DNA of 64,000 nucleotides from Daphnia pulex (Eukaryota; Arthropoda; Branchiopoda; Diplostraca; Daphniidae). The position numbers and the translations under genes were made by a program. Numbering within the stretch: position 1 is the first letter of the stretch; each line of letters starts with the position of its first letter. The notes beneath the pieces are model-generated. The model made no database searches, was not told where the DNA came from, and worked only from the letters and a program-made list of their open reading frames with translations. The stretch lies in NCBI RefSeq assembly GCF_021134715.1, contig NC_060024.1, forward strand, positions 9,052,001-9,116,000, written 5' to 3'. This document shows, one piece after another, positions 14,701 to 27,914 of the stretch.

Positions 14701-17700
14701 GGGAGATATTGATGGATGGGTTTCATTGTTGGACACAGAAAATAAAAAGGGTGGAGACAATCGCTTGATTATCGATTGATAATGAGAGAGAGAGAGATCA
14801 GTCGGTTGTAACAATTGCGCTGATTGTCCCTCGTCTAGATTCTTCGGCGAATATAATGGCCATCTCCAGCTGCACCTGAACGCCCGTCTTCTGTGATGCG
14901 CTGGACGATCTCTTCGTATAGATTTATCTTCTATATAGACTATTAGCCTAATCGATCAACTCTTTTTCTACATCGCCGGGGCTAAATGTAATAAACAATT
15001 AAGATACGGAGAAAACGAATATTCATCATCGTACGTATATGTGTCGTCGCATTTGTCTAGCCCCGCCGGCTGTATAGTCACGCACTGGATTACAGCAGAC
15101 GGCCCTAGCTGTTATAATATATCCACGTAGTCGCTATATTCTATATGCGATGTGCCGTATAGTCTAGCGCGCCTAATAATCATCATAATACACCCAAAAA
15201 AGAGTGCCGTGTGTAGTCTAATAGGAACACTGCTCCTTTGATTCCGTTAGACGTTCAGAGGCGGGCCTGTGTTAATGTTGTTAAATGTAGACGTGTGTGT
15301 GTGTGTGTGTGGGCCACACAGTCACACACAGTTGCAGCAACTGCCGACAGACATCAAAGTGAACGCGGGAGTCTCATTTCATCAGATGGCAAAAGACTTT
15401 TGTGCCCTCCTTTTTTCATTTTATTATTGACGGGTCGTAAAAGAAAATGGAAATCTAAAAAAAAGTCGCTAGAATAAAAGTTGATGACGTGTGTCAAACG
15501 GGTGCCATCAATATATAAATGACGATGATGATTATTCTACTATATATTATATGATATTAAATTAGATTTTTTGAATGATGTGCCAATAATATCTCTCACA
15601 GGATATGGCGATGCTGAGTTCGGCCACGGCTTGTGCCCCCATCACGGCCCACAACGCCACAGGGTCAGTGAACAATTTAGCGGCGGCCTTTGGCGAAGCC
15701 GGAGCTTCTTCGTCGGCCGCCGGTCCGGCTAGCGCCGCCGCCGCGACGACCGGCTGTTCGACCAGCGCTTCCGGCGGAGTCTTGCACACCATCACCACTA
15801 GTTTGTCGGAGCAGAGCCGGCCGCTCCAGGGACTGGCCGAACGCTTTCACGGGCTAACCGAGCGGCTGGGCAGTCTCAGCGGACTGGGCAGCGTCGGCCG
15901 CAGCAGCGCCGAGTCAGAGGCAACTAATCGAACTCGAACGGGTAAGTTTATTTCTATCCAGCGGTCCGGAATAGAAAACAAAAAAATTAAGGGGGGAGGG
16001 AACGTTCACGTCATCACTGTTACATCATCTGCCTGAATGTGGACACGCCCATTATTGAATTGTAAAGAAACATGTTCCTGGTTATTTGGTTCACGTTGGT
16101 TCCATCAAAACGGAATCGAAAATTCCGCCCGGAATAAAAAAAGAAGAAGAAGAAGAGGAGGAGAAGATTGTTGTTGTTGTTGTTGTTGTTAGTTACTGCC
16201 TCTCTCTGATTCGGCCTTTGGGGTTGCGGACCGGATCGATTGTTGTTGTTCCCTGTGATATCCTCCTTGCCTCTTTCTCTCTCCATGGCATGTATGTCCC
16301 GGGTCGATCATTGGATAAAATCAATTACACTTCTCTCTACTCTCTCCTCTTTCCCCTCCTCTCTTTTTTTTGTGATTTGGGAGTTACAAGAAGAAGAAGA
16401 AGAAGATGCTCATCAGTATAGAAAAGCAAAAGTCAGTTCAAGTGCGTCGCCATCTTTTCATCTTCTTCTTACAACATCCCCAATTTCTTTTTTCCTTTTT
16501 TTCCCTTTTTTTTGCCCAGTCATTTGACAACGTTATAGAGTGAACAACCCGACGTGTATCATGTGATAGAACACGCCCCCACCCCCACCCACCCCACCCC
16601 CAGTTTCAATCTGATTCACGAAAGGCACATCAACGGAACTCAGCAGCAGTTCGATATTGATATAAAGTTACGTAAGCGGCCCCCTTAGATGCTCCTACGC
16701 CATCTGAACGATCGATTTGAATTGTTTGATTTTGTGTCTAATTGATTATTTGTATTTTGTATTTGATTATTTGAATTCAATTTGACGCAGGGAGTATCGG
16801 CGCTTCGGTTCATCCGATGGTGATGGTGACCCAGCCGGGAACGATAGTCGTCGGTGGCGGAGCGGGAGGAGGCGGCGGGGCCGGGGCCTCCTGTTCGGCT
16901 ATGGGGGCGGGAGCGGGGGCGGCCTCGGGTTCGTCGACGGCCGGCGCCACATGGGAGCGGGCCAGCAACCAATCGTCTTCGCCCAGTCACAGTCAAATGT
17001 CGCGCAATTCCTCGCGAAAGTCCAACAATTCCATCCTCGTCTCCAACGGCAAATTAGAACGTAACATTTAAATTTTTTTACATTTTTTTTCCCGCCGTCC
17101 GCAATCAATCCTGACACATTTTTAACTTACATCGTTTTGACGGCGCGTAGTGGAAGTCCGGCAATTGGTGCGAAAGACGAGCATGTTGGACATCAACACA
17201 CTCAGGGTTTCGCTCAAGAACGTCATCTGCTACCTTTCCTTGCTGGAGGCCGGCCGCCCCGAAGACAAACTCGAATGTAAAATTCAGAAATTCAAATATT
17301 TTGCGCGGGAAATTTTTAAAACAATATTTCTTTTTATCCCAATTATGGCAGTTATGTTTCGGTTATACGACTCGGACGGCAACGGAGTACTGGACACCAA
17401 TGTAAATTTTAATTGACATCTTTCGATAAAGTTTCACTCGAATGAATTGATAATTGAATTTGATAACAGGAAATGGATTGCATCGTCAATCAGATGATGG
17501 CCGTGGCGGAATACCTCGGCTGGGACGCATCCGAGCTGAAACCGGTATAACTTTTTAATATTAGAATTCAATCGATGACAAATTCATAATTAACGTCCAA
17601 TTGATTTGTTCGTCAAAGATCCTGCAAGAGATGATGACTGAAATTGACTACGACAACGACGGCACCGTCTCGCTGGAAGAGTGGAAACGCGGAGGCATGA

Positions 17701-20700
17701 CGACCATTCCGCTCCTCGTCCTCCTCGGACTCGATTCCGTAAATAAAAAAAATGTCACAATTTTGACGTTGAAATTTCGTTTCTAATTTTGTCCTTTTCT
17801 TAATTTTGTTGCCTGGACAGAACGTGAAAGAGGACGGCAATCATTTGTGGCGGCTCAAACACTTTAACCGTCCAGCCTACTGCAATCTCTGCCTCAACAT
17901 GCTCGTCGGCCTGGGCAAGAAGGGCCTCTGCTGCATCTGTGAGTCCCACCGTTTCCCCCCATACATACACGGCCCGAAAGGCCTTCGCACATATTCCCCT
18001 CCCCAAGCAGCTCGTTAATATATCCCGCCGTTGTTTTTTTTGGCCCAGCAGCAATGGCTTGCCTTTGTGTCACATCCATAAGGCTCCTATCCACGTTGCG
18101 TAAATTGTGATCGTCATAAATAGATGTCACGGATTACTCATTATGCATTGGCCGGCAGCAGCGGGAGCGGGAGAGGCGCTATATCGGATGGGGGGAGGCT
18201 CTAGACATATCCCGTTGATTTCAGCGAGTCCCGTCACGTCTTATCCATCCATCTCTTCCAATATGGGATGTACAGCGCAGGCTGCTGCCTCTAAGCCGCA
18301 GGGGTTGGGCCTCCAAATCCTATCAAATCTCGAATATTATTATCATTATTATTATCATTGGCTCTGAGAGAGCTAAAGGCCAAAGAGAAACGGCCCCACC
18401 CGCCCGCCCGTTCGTTCTCAGGTTCTGAGCTGCCGATAGCTCAGAAAAAGAAATAAGAAACTAAAGTTATTTATTATTTAAAAGGAATATACTATTATAT
18501 TTTTTGGGTTGGATGGGGCTGATGTTTTATTGACTCAATTTCTTTCTTCTGCTCATTCCGACTGGCGTTGCTGCTGTGGCAGTTTGCAAGTACACGGTGC
18601 ACGAGCGGTGCGTGCAGCGGGCGCCGGCCTCTTGCATCTGCACTTACGTCAAGTCGAAGAAATCGACGCAAGTCATGGCCCACCACTGGGTCGAGGGCAA
18701 CTGCAACGCCAAATGCTCCAAGTGCCGCGGTCCCATCAAGTCCTACAACGGAATCACTGGGCTCCACTGTCGCTGGTGTCAGATGACCGTAATTTCACCT
18801 CTCCTAACTATAAATTCACACAGACAATTGAATCTTAATTCATTTTTGAAATTGAATTTCAGTTACACAACCGATGCGCTTCCCAGGTGAAACCCGAGTG
18901 CAGTTTGGGCGAGCACCGAGTGCACATCCTCCCGCCGACGTCCATCTGTCCCATCGTTCTCGATCGGCAGGTATCGACGTGTCGGGATCGGCGGTCCCTC
19001 ACGCGATCCGAGAGCCATCTGCCCATCTCCGAGGTAAAATATTATCCAATCAAATTCAATTCTTCTCTCATCATGATTTTAAAATTTAAAAATTAAAAGC
19101 AATCGGGATCGTCGGGATCGCCCATGTCCTTCCAAATCAATCTCCAGCCGGGCATGTGTCCGCTTTTGGTGTTCATCAATCCGAAATCGGGCGGGCGGCA
19201 AGGGGCCCGCATCCTCCGAAAGTTCCAGTCGCTCCTCAATCCGCGTCAGGTGTACAGTCTGGACCAGGGCGGCTCCCTGGCCGGCCTTCAAATGTTCAAA
19301 GATGTGGCCAACTTCAAAGTCATTTGCTGCGGCGGTGACGGAACGGTCGGCTGGCTCCTAGAGACCATGGGTAAGAGTTGAAAGTTTATTTTTAAAAACC
19401 AAACCAAACACTTGATTCATTTAAATTTCCCCCTTTTTGTTATTCAATTCAACATTGAATGCGCGGTGGCCGGTCGCCATCAGATAAAGTCCAATTTGTC
19501 AATCATCCGCCCATCGGAATCATTCCATTGGGGACGGGCAACGATTTGGCGCGCTGCCTCCGGTGGGGCGGCGGCTACGAAGGCGAGTCCGTCCACAAGA
19601 TCTTGCGCAAAATCAGCCGGGCGGCGCCCATCATGATGGATCGCTGGCAGATTGAGGTGGTGCCGCACCAGCAGGACGAGAACGCCGAGCCCAGCGACCA
19701 GATCCCCTACACCATTTTCAATAATTATTTCTCCATCGGAGTGGTGAGTTGACGTGTCCCCCCACGTTCAACCATTTTCTTAAATTTTCTTTTTTTAAAT
19801 ATTTAAAATTTCAAAAATCAAATCAGGACGCGGCCATTTGCGTCAAATTCCACTCTGAGCGGGAAAAGAATCCGGACAAGTTCAACAGCCGGATGAAAAA
19901 CAAGTTGTGGTACTTTGAATTCGCTACCTCAGAGACGTTCACCGCTTCGTGCAAGAATCTGCACGAGGACATTGATATTATGGTAAACTATTTAATTATT
20001 ATGACGCAATTTAATTCGTAATTGTTCTACAACGGAATTATTTATTCCCGCAGTGCGACGGAGTGTCGCTGGACCTGGCCAACGGTCCGTCGCTGCAGGG
20101 CATCGCTCTGCTCAACATCCCGTACACTCACGGCGGGTCCAACTTGTGGGGCGACACGTCGGTGAAGAAGCGCTCGCGGCCGGCCCCGCTCAGCCTGCGC
20201 AAGGAGCACGACAGCAACAAGTCGGAGCGGGAATTGTCCAGCAGCAGTTTCAACTTCGTCGATCTCAGTTTGGCCTTGCAAGGTTTTTATCAATGCTCTG
20301 GCGTCGCGAATGCGATTAAACAGTTTTGCCTTTTGGTCAATTTTATTTGACAGACATTGGAGACGGGCTGATCGAAGTCATCGGCCTGGAGAACTGCCTG
20401 CACATGGGACAGGTCAAAACGGGACTCAGGGCGTCAGGACGACGGCTGGCCCAGTGTTCCAACATCGTCATCCGGACCCGCAAGCGCTTCCCCATGCAGG
20501 TGGACGGCGAGCCGTGGATGCAGTCACCTTGCACGGTCAGTTATTTCCGGCTACACTTTCAAGTCCTAAAGTTCAATTTTTGAGTTTGGTTTGATTTTTT
20601 AATCGTTGGCGCCAAAAACAGATTCAAATCACTCAGAAGAATCAAGTGCCCATGCTGATGGCGCCACCGCCGTCTAGGAGCAAGGGCCTCTTCAGTTTCC

Positions 20701-20714
20701 TCAAGCGACACTGA
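5753..20714 (+). CDS. Dgk: Type I diacylglycerol kinase (DGK alpha/beta/gamma-like), 18 exons, 1053 aa
   Basis: The enzyme phosphorylates diacylglycerol to phosphatidic acid, ending DAG signalling at membranes. Coding exons: 5753-6023, 11868-11944, 12077-12223, 15602-15941, 16791-17060, 17151-17276, 17352-17401, 17470-17544, 17619-17738, 17821-17938, 18583-18788, 18863-19033, 19100-19370, 19484-19743, 19827-19982, 20054-20282, 20354-20535, 20622-20714. All junctions are GT-AG and the phases add to 1054 codons. In order: a recoverin-homology N-terminus ([13 protein letters not shown] at the end of exon 1); an unusual Ala/Gly/Ser-rich linker (exons 4-5, about aa 166-369); two canonical EF-hand loops (D417-E428, D462-E473); two C1 zinc fingers (the first opens with H500-x12-C-x2-C); the catalytic domain with GGDGTVGW at about 735-742 and [10 protein letters not shown] after it; then the accessory domain. 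The start is the first ATG in frame; an upstream exon could extend it. The exon 13 acceptor is pyrimidine-poor. Type I identity follows from EF-hands plus two C1 domains; the exact paralogue is less sure. Confidence 0.93.
6024..11867 (+). other. DGK intron 1 (5.8 kb), no gene seen
   Basis: The intron runs from a GTAAGG donor after codon 90 to a GGTGCAG acceptor. It contains a G-run at about 6679-6693, TG tracts (about 7041-7066 and 11372-11390), CAG and GAA runs, and long pyrimidine stretches. No open frame in it has recognisable protein character; the longer ones are low-complexity translations of these repeats. An intron this long at the 5' end often holds enhancers, but none can be named here. 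Confidence 0.7.
12224..15601 (+). other. DGK intron 3 (3.4 kb), no gene seen
   Basis: The intron has donor GTAAAT and acceptor CTCACAG. It carries AAT repeats near 12668-12690, an AT tract near 12814-12831, a G-run near 13630-13642, an AC tract near 14444-14467 and a TG tract near 15294-15311. No coding or RNA gene is recognisable on either strand. Confidence 0.7.
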
Positions 20715-22460
20715 TTCGACCAAAAAAAATGTTAACCCAAAACCGGAAGGAATCAAATCTGAAAGGGGCGACACACGACGCGCAACAACAACACACAACA
20801 AATCAAACGTGCATAAAAAGGGGAATTAATCCCGTCTCGAAACACATTGACCTAATTTACTACCCAAAAAGGAGTTGATGGTTAGATGATGATATTGCGC
20901 TCTCTCATTTTGATTTGGTTGGTTTGTTTTTTAAATCTAAAAACAAGCGATTCAAGAAAACAAAAATTTCAATTTTTTTTTTCGATATAAATATTATTAA
21001 TTATTATTAGCCGTGTTGTTGATTGACCAAATCTGTCATCGGAAGAAGTCAAAAGCCAAAAACTTTCTTCCTTTTTCTGTATGGCTCGGTTTCGTCATTT
21101 TGTTCTCTCGACATCTTTTACATAATTCATTCTCTCTCGTTACGTATAACTTATACTATACATATAATTATAACAAATAGCGCGCGCGGTTCCAGCCTCT
21201 CGAGACGGCCAAGTTGTTCATGATACTTTGCTATATATTCATCTCTCTCTTTTCAAAACAAAACAAACAAAAAAAACTCTCCTTTTCTCGCTCTCGTCTT
21301 CATCAAACGTTTCTCACTCTCTCTATCTCTCTCTCGGGAAATGTTTTTATTTGATCATTTGACTGCTGCTCTATAGACACACACAAAAAAGGATCGACAA
21401 TAGTTTTTTTTTTATCGGAATCCATTCATCACGCAACACACAAAAAACACACACAATATGTCCTCCATCACAAATTTCGATATTATTATAATTATGTCTT
21501 ATGTGCGGTAAATATTTGCATCATTTTGTTTTTGATTTTCGATTGATTTTTTTAATTATTTTTTTTCCCTTCCCGTTCGTCGTCAGTCGCGGCCATTCAG
21601 CGGTTTTATATATACATATACATATATATTTTCACGGTTAGCGCTAAAATCATGTTACATATTATAAATACTTTTACCAACACCCGAGGTATTATAACAA
21701 GTGAAATGCAAATTCGCACGCGCGCTTTAGGTCGTATCAAAGGTTTTTTTTATTTTATTCAATATAATATAACCTATATACTGTATCTCTTCGTACAGCA
21801 CGAAAAGACGAGTTCTTCCAGTTCGGTTCGACTTCTCCACCACCACCACCGTCACTATACACACCACCACACCCTCTTTGAAAAGAAAAGTTTAAAAAAA
21901 AAGTAACTTCCGGCATTATAAAATTCGCATCGCCGCCTTGTAAATAGATCCCATGATGATATAATGATAATTTATTACGGCCAACCTTCTTCTCTTCTAT
22001 CTCTCTCTCTCTATCTCTCTTTCTCTCTCTCTCCATTTGACGATGCAATTTCAATGTAAACAGATCGTCTGTCTCTTTAAAGAGTGATGATTTTTTTTTA
22101 ATTCCCTCGTCCTTTTTTTAAATTTCCTTTGATAATGTTTCGATTGATTTTTTTTCTTCCATCCTGTTTCATCTCCCTCGACAAGACGCAGAGTTAAAAA
22201 AAACAACAACCAACACAATCACAGATGTTTTTAAGATAAAATAAAAAAGGAAAAAAAAAAAAAACTTAACAAAAGGCCAAAATCTACGCGGTATCTCGAC
22301 GTGATTCTCTCCTGATGCGTTTTTTTCTTAATATTTCAGCAGATCTTCATTGTCCTAATTATTATTGGCTCGCTTTCATTGACCACCTTCCTCCGGTCTC
22401 CCCCCATTTCTCCCCGACAACATAATCCCTTCAAACAAAAATCATTGATTATTATCTCGT
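20715..22460 (+). other. DGK 3'UTR and intergenic DNA
   Basis: After the TGA the sequence is A/T-rich with CT tracts and no recognisable coding exon. It runs to the region whose copies recur upstream of each RetSat relic (from about 22460). A long 3'UTR ending near the AATAAA at 22240-22245 is plausible. Confidence 0.5.
22240..22245 (+). promoter_or_regulatory. Candidate polyadenylation signal AATAAA for DGK
   Basis: This is a canonical hexamer about 1.5 kb after the DGK stop codon. Position and strand fit, but other A-rich variants lie nearby. Confidence 0.3.
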
Positions 22461-23389
22461 TATTATGTACTGTATCTCGAAACTCCATCCTTCCTTTCCT
22501 TGTTATTATTATTACTAACATTAACATAACGATTCAAAGAAGAGAGAAGAAGAAAACACACACACAAAAAAAAAACACAAAAAAGTCGTTTTCGTTTGTG
22601 CGCTTGCTGGACAAACTTCAAAAAATTGTCTTCAACATTCCCCTAGTCTTAAGTTTTCCATTCTACGGTATTAATATTATAACCTCCGGAAAAAAAAAGT
22701 ATAAATACAATTATCTTACGTCAGAATCCATGTCAAATGTTTTGCCATTTATTCGTCATCACAGCAGTAAGCACAAAAAAACCTGAAACTGAAAGACCAA
22801 AAGTTTCCAGTGAATGTTCCCGTTTGCATTTGATAACGTCCGTGTTTTTTAGCCAAGTGATTTTTTAAAACCAGAAAGCAGCTGGTTGTTTCTCTTTTTT
22901 TTTCAGTTTTTTCCAGTTTTTTTTCCAGTTTTTCCAGTTCCAGTCTGCAAGTTATGATTCTTGATCAACGACTTTCTAGATTCTCCTTCTTTGCGTTTCC
23001 CGACGTATAGGCCATCTTTCTTCAACTATTCGTTAATTTTTTTTTCTCATCTTTTGAAAATTTACATATGTGTTGATAGCGAAGATTTAAGTTGAGAAAA
23101 AAAATGGCAATACATTGAGGAATTATTTTTGAAATACGCGGGCACGGGGCACTATAGGAAGAATGAAAAACGACAATAACCAAAAGGTTACATAAGTTGG
23201 CTTGCAGCGAACGCACTCCACTTTCTATTGAGTATATTAAAAAAAAAAAAAAAAACTAGTTTGGTATACCATTGATTTTACCTTGCTCATTTTGGAAAGT
23301 TGAGAAACATTTACGAAAAATTACTTCCTGCTCAGTTTACAGAAAGACTCTCAGTCTAAATTCGACTAGTGCCCAGCTGGCTCGCAAAA

Positions 23390-26245
23390 ATGGACTGGAC
23401 TTGGTTTTCAACTACGCAATATCCGATTAAAATCACTGGAGCTGTTTTACTGAGTTATTGCGTAAAGAAATTTTTCTTCACTTCCAGCCAGTGGAGGTCT
23501 CCCTTTGCTGAGGATTCAAGGACTCCTTTAACCCCGCTGGAAATTGACCAAACTAAACGCGACGAAGTCTTAAAAAGAGGTATTCAATCCCTTAATTTTT
23601 TCTATAATGCAGAAATGTTGCGTGTATACTATAGCCAATCTTAGTTTAATGCCTGTAATAGTGAAGTAGGAAGTTCATTTCGATTTTTTGTGCTGCTTTA
23701 CACTTGTCAGCGTTTACTAAGCAGCTGGCCACTGAGAAGAAATGGGACGCCATAGTCATAGGATCTGGAATAGGAGGTACGTTTCGAGCAGCTTGTGAAT
23801 GATTTCTTATTATGGATAACGACACATATTTTGACTTAAACGTCTATAGGAATGTCGACTGCAGCGCTACTAAGCAAAGCCGGAATGAAAGTGTTGGTTC
23901 TCGAAAAGCACTACAAATGTGGCGGGGTTGGACGTTTTAACACGTTTTAACTTTCCGCGTTGGTTATAATTTGGTTTTGTTTTAGGCCTGTCACACTTTC
24001 AAAGAGCAAGGCTACGAATTCGACGTTGGAATTCACTACGTGGGCAACTTCATCCGCCCGACCCTGACTCGAACTCTTGTGGAACAAATCACTGACGGGC
24101 AAATCCAGTGGGCTCAACTTGGTTCGGATATTTTTATTTAACCATCATCACTCCACAAATAATTTTGTGCCGTTTGATGAATTTAACTTCTTTTCGTTAT
24201 TGGATGTAATAGAGAACGGCTTTGATCGTGTGATCATGAACTCCACGTCTCCACAACGGCGCGATTGTAGCGTTTCTTCCGGAAAGGACGCTTGGAAAAA
24301 TCAACTTCTGAAGGAGTTTCCCGGCGAAAGAAAAGCCATCGAACAATTTTTTGCGTTGATGAAACGAGCCAACCATCCACTTGGATACTCGCTAGGGATG
24401 TTTGTACTCAAAACAATACCACTTTGGCTCGCCAAAGTGATGTGCTTCTTGGGTTTGCCGTGTTTTATAAGCGATTACTTTGTATTAAACAAACGCTCAA
24501 TCGAAGAAGTTGTCAGGGTAATTCAGCAGCAACGATATATGTTTAAACAGCAGTATATTAATATTAGTCACAAGCAAGCTAATAATCTATTCTCTTATTT
24601 TTTTTTTAAACAGAGTCTAACAGACAACAGAGATCTTCAGTTCTTGCTTGTCTACAGCGCCGGAGGTTTCGGCGTGAAATCTAAACGCGTATCCGTTTCC
24701 ATGTCTGCTCTGCTGCATGTCCACTGCTGTGAATATGGTTCGTTAAGATAATAATATCATCCCAATAAGTATAGCTTTATTGTATCCAGCAGCTATATAG
24801 CTAACAAATAAGTTGTTGCTCATATTTTTCGTTGACAGGGTCTTGTTATCCGGTCGGCGGAGCCTCGGAAATCCCATATCGAATCATCCCGGTCATAGAG
24901 CGATCAGGTGGCCGAGTGCTCATGAAGGCCCACGTATCTCAGATTCTAACCGAAAACGGACGGGTGACGGGAGTACGGGTCGGCCAAAAAAAACAGTCGG
25001 CTGTCGACTTATACGCTCCCATTGTCATTTCTGATGCAGGTAGTAGAGCACAACGAGGCAGAGAAAATATCTAATAAGAAATGTACACCACAATCTAACG
25101 CAAAAAATTCATTTCTATTATTTTTAGGTCTTCAAAACACGTTTCAGGATCTTCTTCCGGAAAATGTCGCCAAATTGTCACCCAGCTGGTCGCTAGCTAA
25201 TTCTCTTCCAGCTGCGTTGGGGAATTTAACCGTTTTCATTGGACTCAAAGGCACTCCTGAAGAACTGGGTCTCACAGCGCAAAATGTCTGGATCTTCACC
25301 AACTTCCATCCAATGGATGATGTATGGTCTATCACTTAACCTGGCAGCAGATCTAACTGGTGACGGTAAAAATTTCAATTTTCTTCTATAGGGATTGAAG
25401 GAACCCGATTCTGAGGCTGTTTTACAAAATTATTGCACGAATCCTTATCCGGCGATTTTCATTTCATCCGCCTCCGCCAAAGATCCTTCGTGGGAAAAAA
25501 GATACCCCGGTCAGACGAATTTCAAATAATCTTTTGATTTGTATTAGGTTGATTAACTGTGATTTTAATATATTTTTTTTTAGACCGGAGTACCATATCG
25601 GTCGTGTCTTTCATCCCTTACTCTTTTTTCGCCAATTGGTCTCACCTGAAGGCAAAGAAACGAGGCGACGACTACAACGCCTTGAAAAATGCCATCGGAC
25701 TGCAGATTATCGATCAAGTGACTCGCCAGTATCCTAAGATAAAGGTATAAGGATCAGCATCATCCTCCGAATTGTCCACATAATCTTTTCTATAATCACA
25801 AATGTTGTTTTTTTTTTTTTAAATTTAGAACGCGATCGATTATTTCAGCGTTGCAACTCCGGTTACCATTGAACACTACCTCAACACCAAAAAAGGCGGG
25901 ACTTACGGATTGGAACACGATATGGAACGTTTTGGCGCGGAAATGTCATCTGTGCTGCGTCCCGAATCTGGCATTGAAGGTTTGCATTCCTCCGTCTATA
26001 TATATACTCGCAGAAACATCAATTAATTAATAACTAATATCCTGGGCATTTGTTTCCAAATTTCCACAGGATTATTCTTTAGCGGCCAAGACGTGACATC
26101 GTGTGGATTCGCTTCTACCATGCTCAGCGGCATGCTATGCGCCGGCGCTGTTTTAAAGAAGAAATATTCCATCGCGTTAGACCTCCTTTCGTTACACACT
26201 AAGCTGTCGGGCAGGCCTGAAAACCTCGACAGTTTATTTTTCTAA
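23390..26245 (+). CDS. RetSat: All-trans-retinol 13,14-reductase (RetSat-like), 12 exons, 632 aa
   Basis: This is a flavoprotein of the phytoene-desaturase/RetSat family, which saturates the 13-14 bond of all-trans-retinol, typically at the ER membrane. Exons: 23390-23579, 23711-23776, 23850-23926, 23986-24121, 24213-24517, 24614-24737, 24839-25039, 25128-25321, 25392-25509, 25584-25744, 25829-25979, 26070-26245. Phases close to 633 codons. A hydrophobic N-terminal segment (about aa 15-30) could anchor or target it. The Rossmann FAD motif GSGIGG is at 81-86, followed by VLVLEKH and the family's CGG-CHTF and DVGIHYVG. Near the C-terminus are LFFSGQDVTTCGF-type residues of the FAD-binding end (here with VTSCGF). 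Length is close to vertebrate RetSat (about 610). The start is the ATG before the hydrophobic segment. It is the only undamaged member of the local cluster. Substrate is inferred from the family. Confidence 0.9.
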
Positions 26246-27318
26246 TAATTTCGGATCTTTATTTTTATCATTCGAAACAATTGACGATAATAGCTTACGA
26301 AATTACATATTCTAACAAGTAATTGGTTCACTTTGCTCGTCATTTTCCGTCCCTTCCACTCACGCCAACGATATCGATAATCAGTGCTGGGGTATACTGA
26401 GAATCGGAGACCAACATCCCGGAATGGAATAAAAAGTTTTTACGTTAACCTCTTCCAGTTCACTAACAACTTCTTCAGTTGAAACAGCTAAAGCAGTTCG
26501 TATAAGCCAAACAGTACGCTTATATGAGCTAAGCCTTGAGAGTCTTGAACTTTCAAGTAGGGTATATTTAAACTCTACACAAAAACTCTGCCATATCTCG
26601 AAACTCCATCCTAACTTTCCTTGTTATTATTACCTTATTACACCAGAATTCATAATAAAACTTGTTGCCATTTATTTTATCATGCAGTCAGCAGTACAAA
26701 CACAAAAGACCAAAAGTTCCCGTCTTCAGTGAATGTTCTAATTGTAGCATTTTTATAACTTCCGTGTTTTTTAGCCTAGTGATTTTGAACCAGAAAGCAG
26801 CTGGTTGTTTCTTTTTTTGACTTCAGCTTCAGTTCTGAATGTTGTAATGTTATTCTTGATCAATAACGAATTTCTGTTCTCCATTGCGTTTCACGGCGTA
26901 GGCTGGGCGTAGGCGTAGGCACATCTTTCTTCAACTTTGTGTTGGTTTTTTTCCTAATCTTTTCAATAGTTTAAAGAACGAAAGCCCAACCAGAAAATCT
27001 TTATTTGTGTTGCGAAGATATGTCTGAAAATAAAATGGACAATGCATAGACGAATTATTTTTGAAATACGCGGGCATAGGAAGAAAGAAAACGACCGTAA
27101 CAAAAAGGTTACGTTTGGGTTCAAGGCTTCAAGCGAACGCACTCGTAGTACCGCCTAGTACTTTTAAAAAAACCATATAGTACAATTGAATTTGACTTGC
27201 TCATTTTAGAAAGACGAGAATGACGAGATACATTTATGAAAAATAATTGCATGCTCATAGTTTACAAAAAAACTGTCGCGAATAGACTAGTGCGGTAGTG
27301 CCCAGCTGGCTCGCAAAA
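26246..27318 (+). other. Intergenic DNA repeating the RetSat upstream region
   Basis: From about 26595 the sequence repeats the region upstream of the intact gene (compare 22475-23389), including the CCAGAAAGCAGCTGGTTG block and the CGAACGCACTC block, with many indels. It is the 5' flank of the first RetSat relic. No gene is seen in the first 340 bases beyond a possible RetSat 3'UTR with AATAAA at 26429-26434. Confidence 0.6.
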
Positions 27319-27695
27319 ATGGACTGGACTTGGTTTTCGACTGCGCAAAATCCGATTAGAATCAATGGAGCTGTTTTACTATGTTAGTGCGCTAAAACAT
27401 TTTCTTCACTTCCAGCCAGTGGTGGAGGTCTCCGTTTGCTGAGGATTCAAGGGCTCCTTTGACCCCGCTGGAAATTGACCAAACTTAAACGTGAATAAGT
27501 CTTTAAAAAAAGGTAGGGAGGCGATTCAATGATTATTTGGTGATTCTTGTGATTCGTGAATTCCAATTTTATTCTAGGAATTCAAGGATTACGAATGTGA
27601 GGCTATAGTTTAGAATATTTTCTCACGAATGTATCCGGAAATTTTAATTTCATCCGCCTCCGCCAAACATCCTTCGTGGGAAAAAAGATACTCTG
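27319..27695 (+). pseudogene. RetSat relic: exon 1 joined to an exon 9-like piece
   Basis: Exon 1 of RetSat restarts at ATG 27319 (MDWTWFST), but its frame breaks at a TAG soon after the hydrophobic segment and the following text carries several frameshifts. The next recognisable piece, 27578-27695, matches RetSat exon 9 (ISSASAK-type residues before the CTG/GTCAG donor) and contains an in-frame TAG. Exons 2-8 are missing between them. This is a dead fragment of a duplicated copy. Confidence 0.85.
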
Positions 27696-27814
27696 GTCAG
27701 ACGAATTTCAAATATAATCTTTGATTCTTGAAAGTTGATTAACTGATGTGCTTTAATCTTTTCTTTTTTTTTTTTAATTCGACTTTAACAAAAAAAAAGA
27801 AAAATTGACTGTCT

Positions 27815-27914
27815 CAAAATTTCAATTGAAACCACAAATCAGGACGCGGCCATTTGCTCGAAATTCTGCTCGGTGAGGGAAAAGAATCTGGAAGTTCAAC
27901 AGCCGACTGAAATG
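27815..27914 (+). pseudogene. Fragment of DGK exon 15 plus intron 14 end
   Basis: The text from AAAATTTCAA through GGACGCGGCCATTTGC and on to AACAGCCGACTGAAATG matches the end of DGK intron 14 and the first 75 or so bases of exon 15 (19804-19900), with small deletions that break the frame. Intron sequence is included, so the copy was made at DNA level. It is followed directly by sequence like the RetSat 5' flank (compare from about 22690). Confidence 0.8.
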
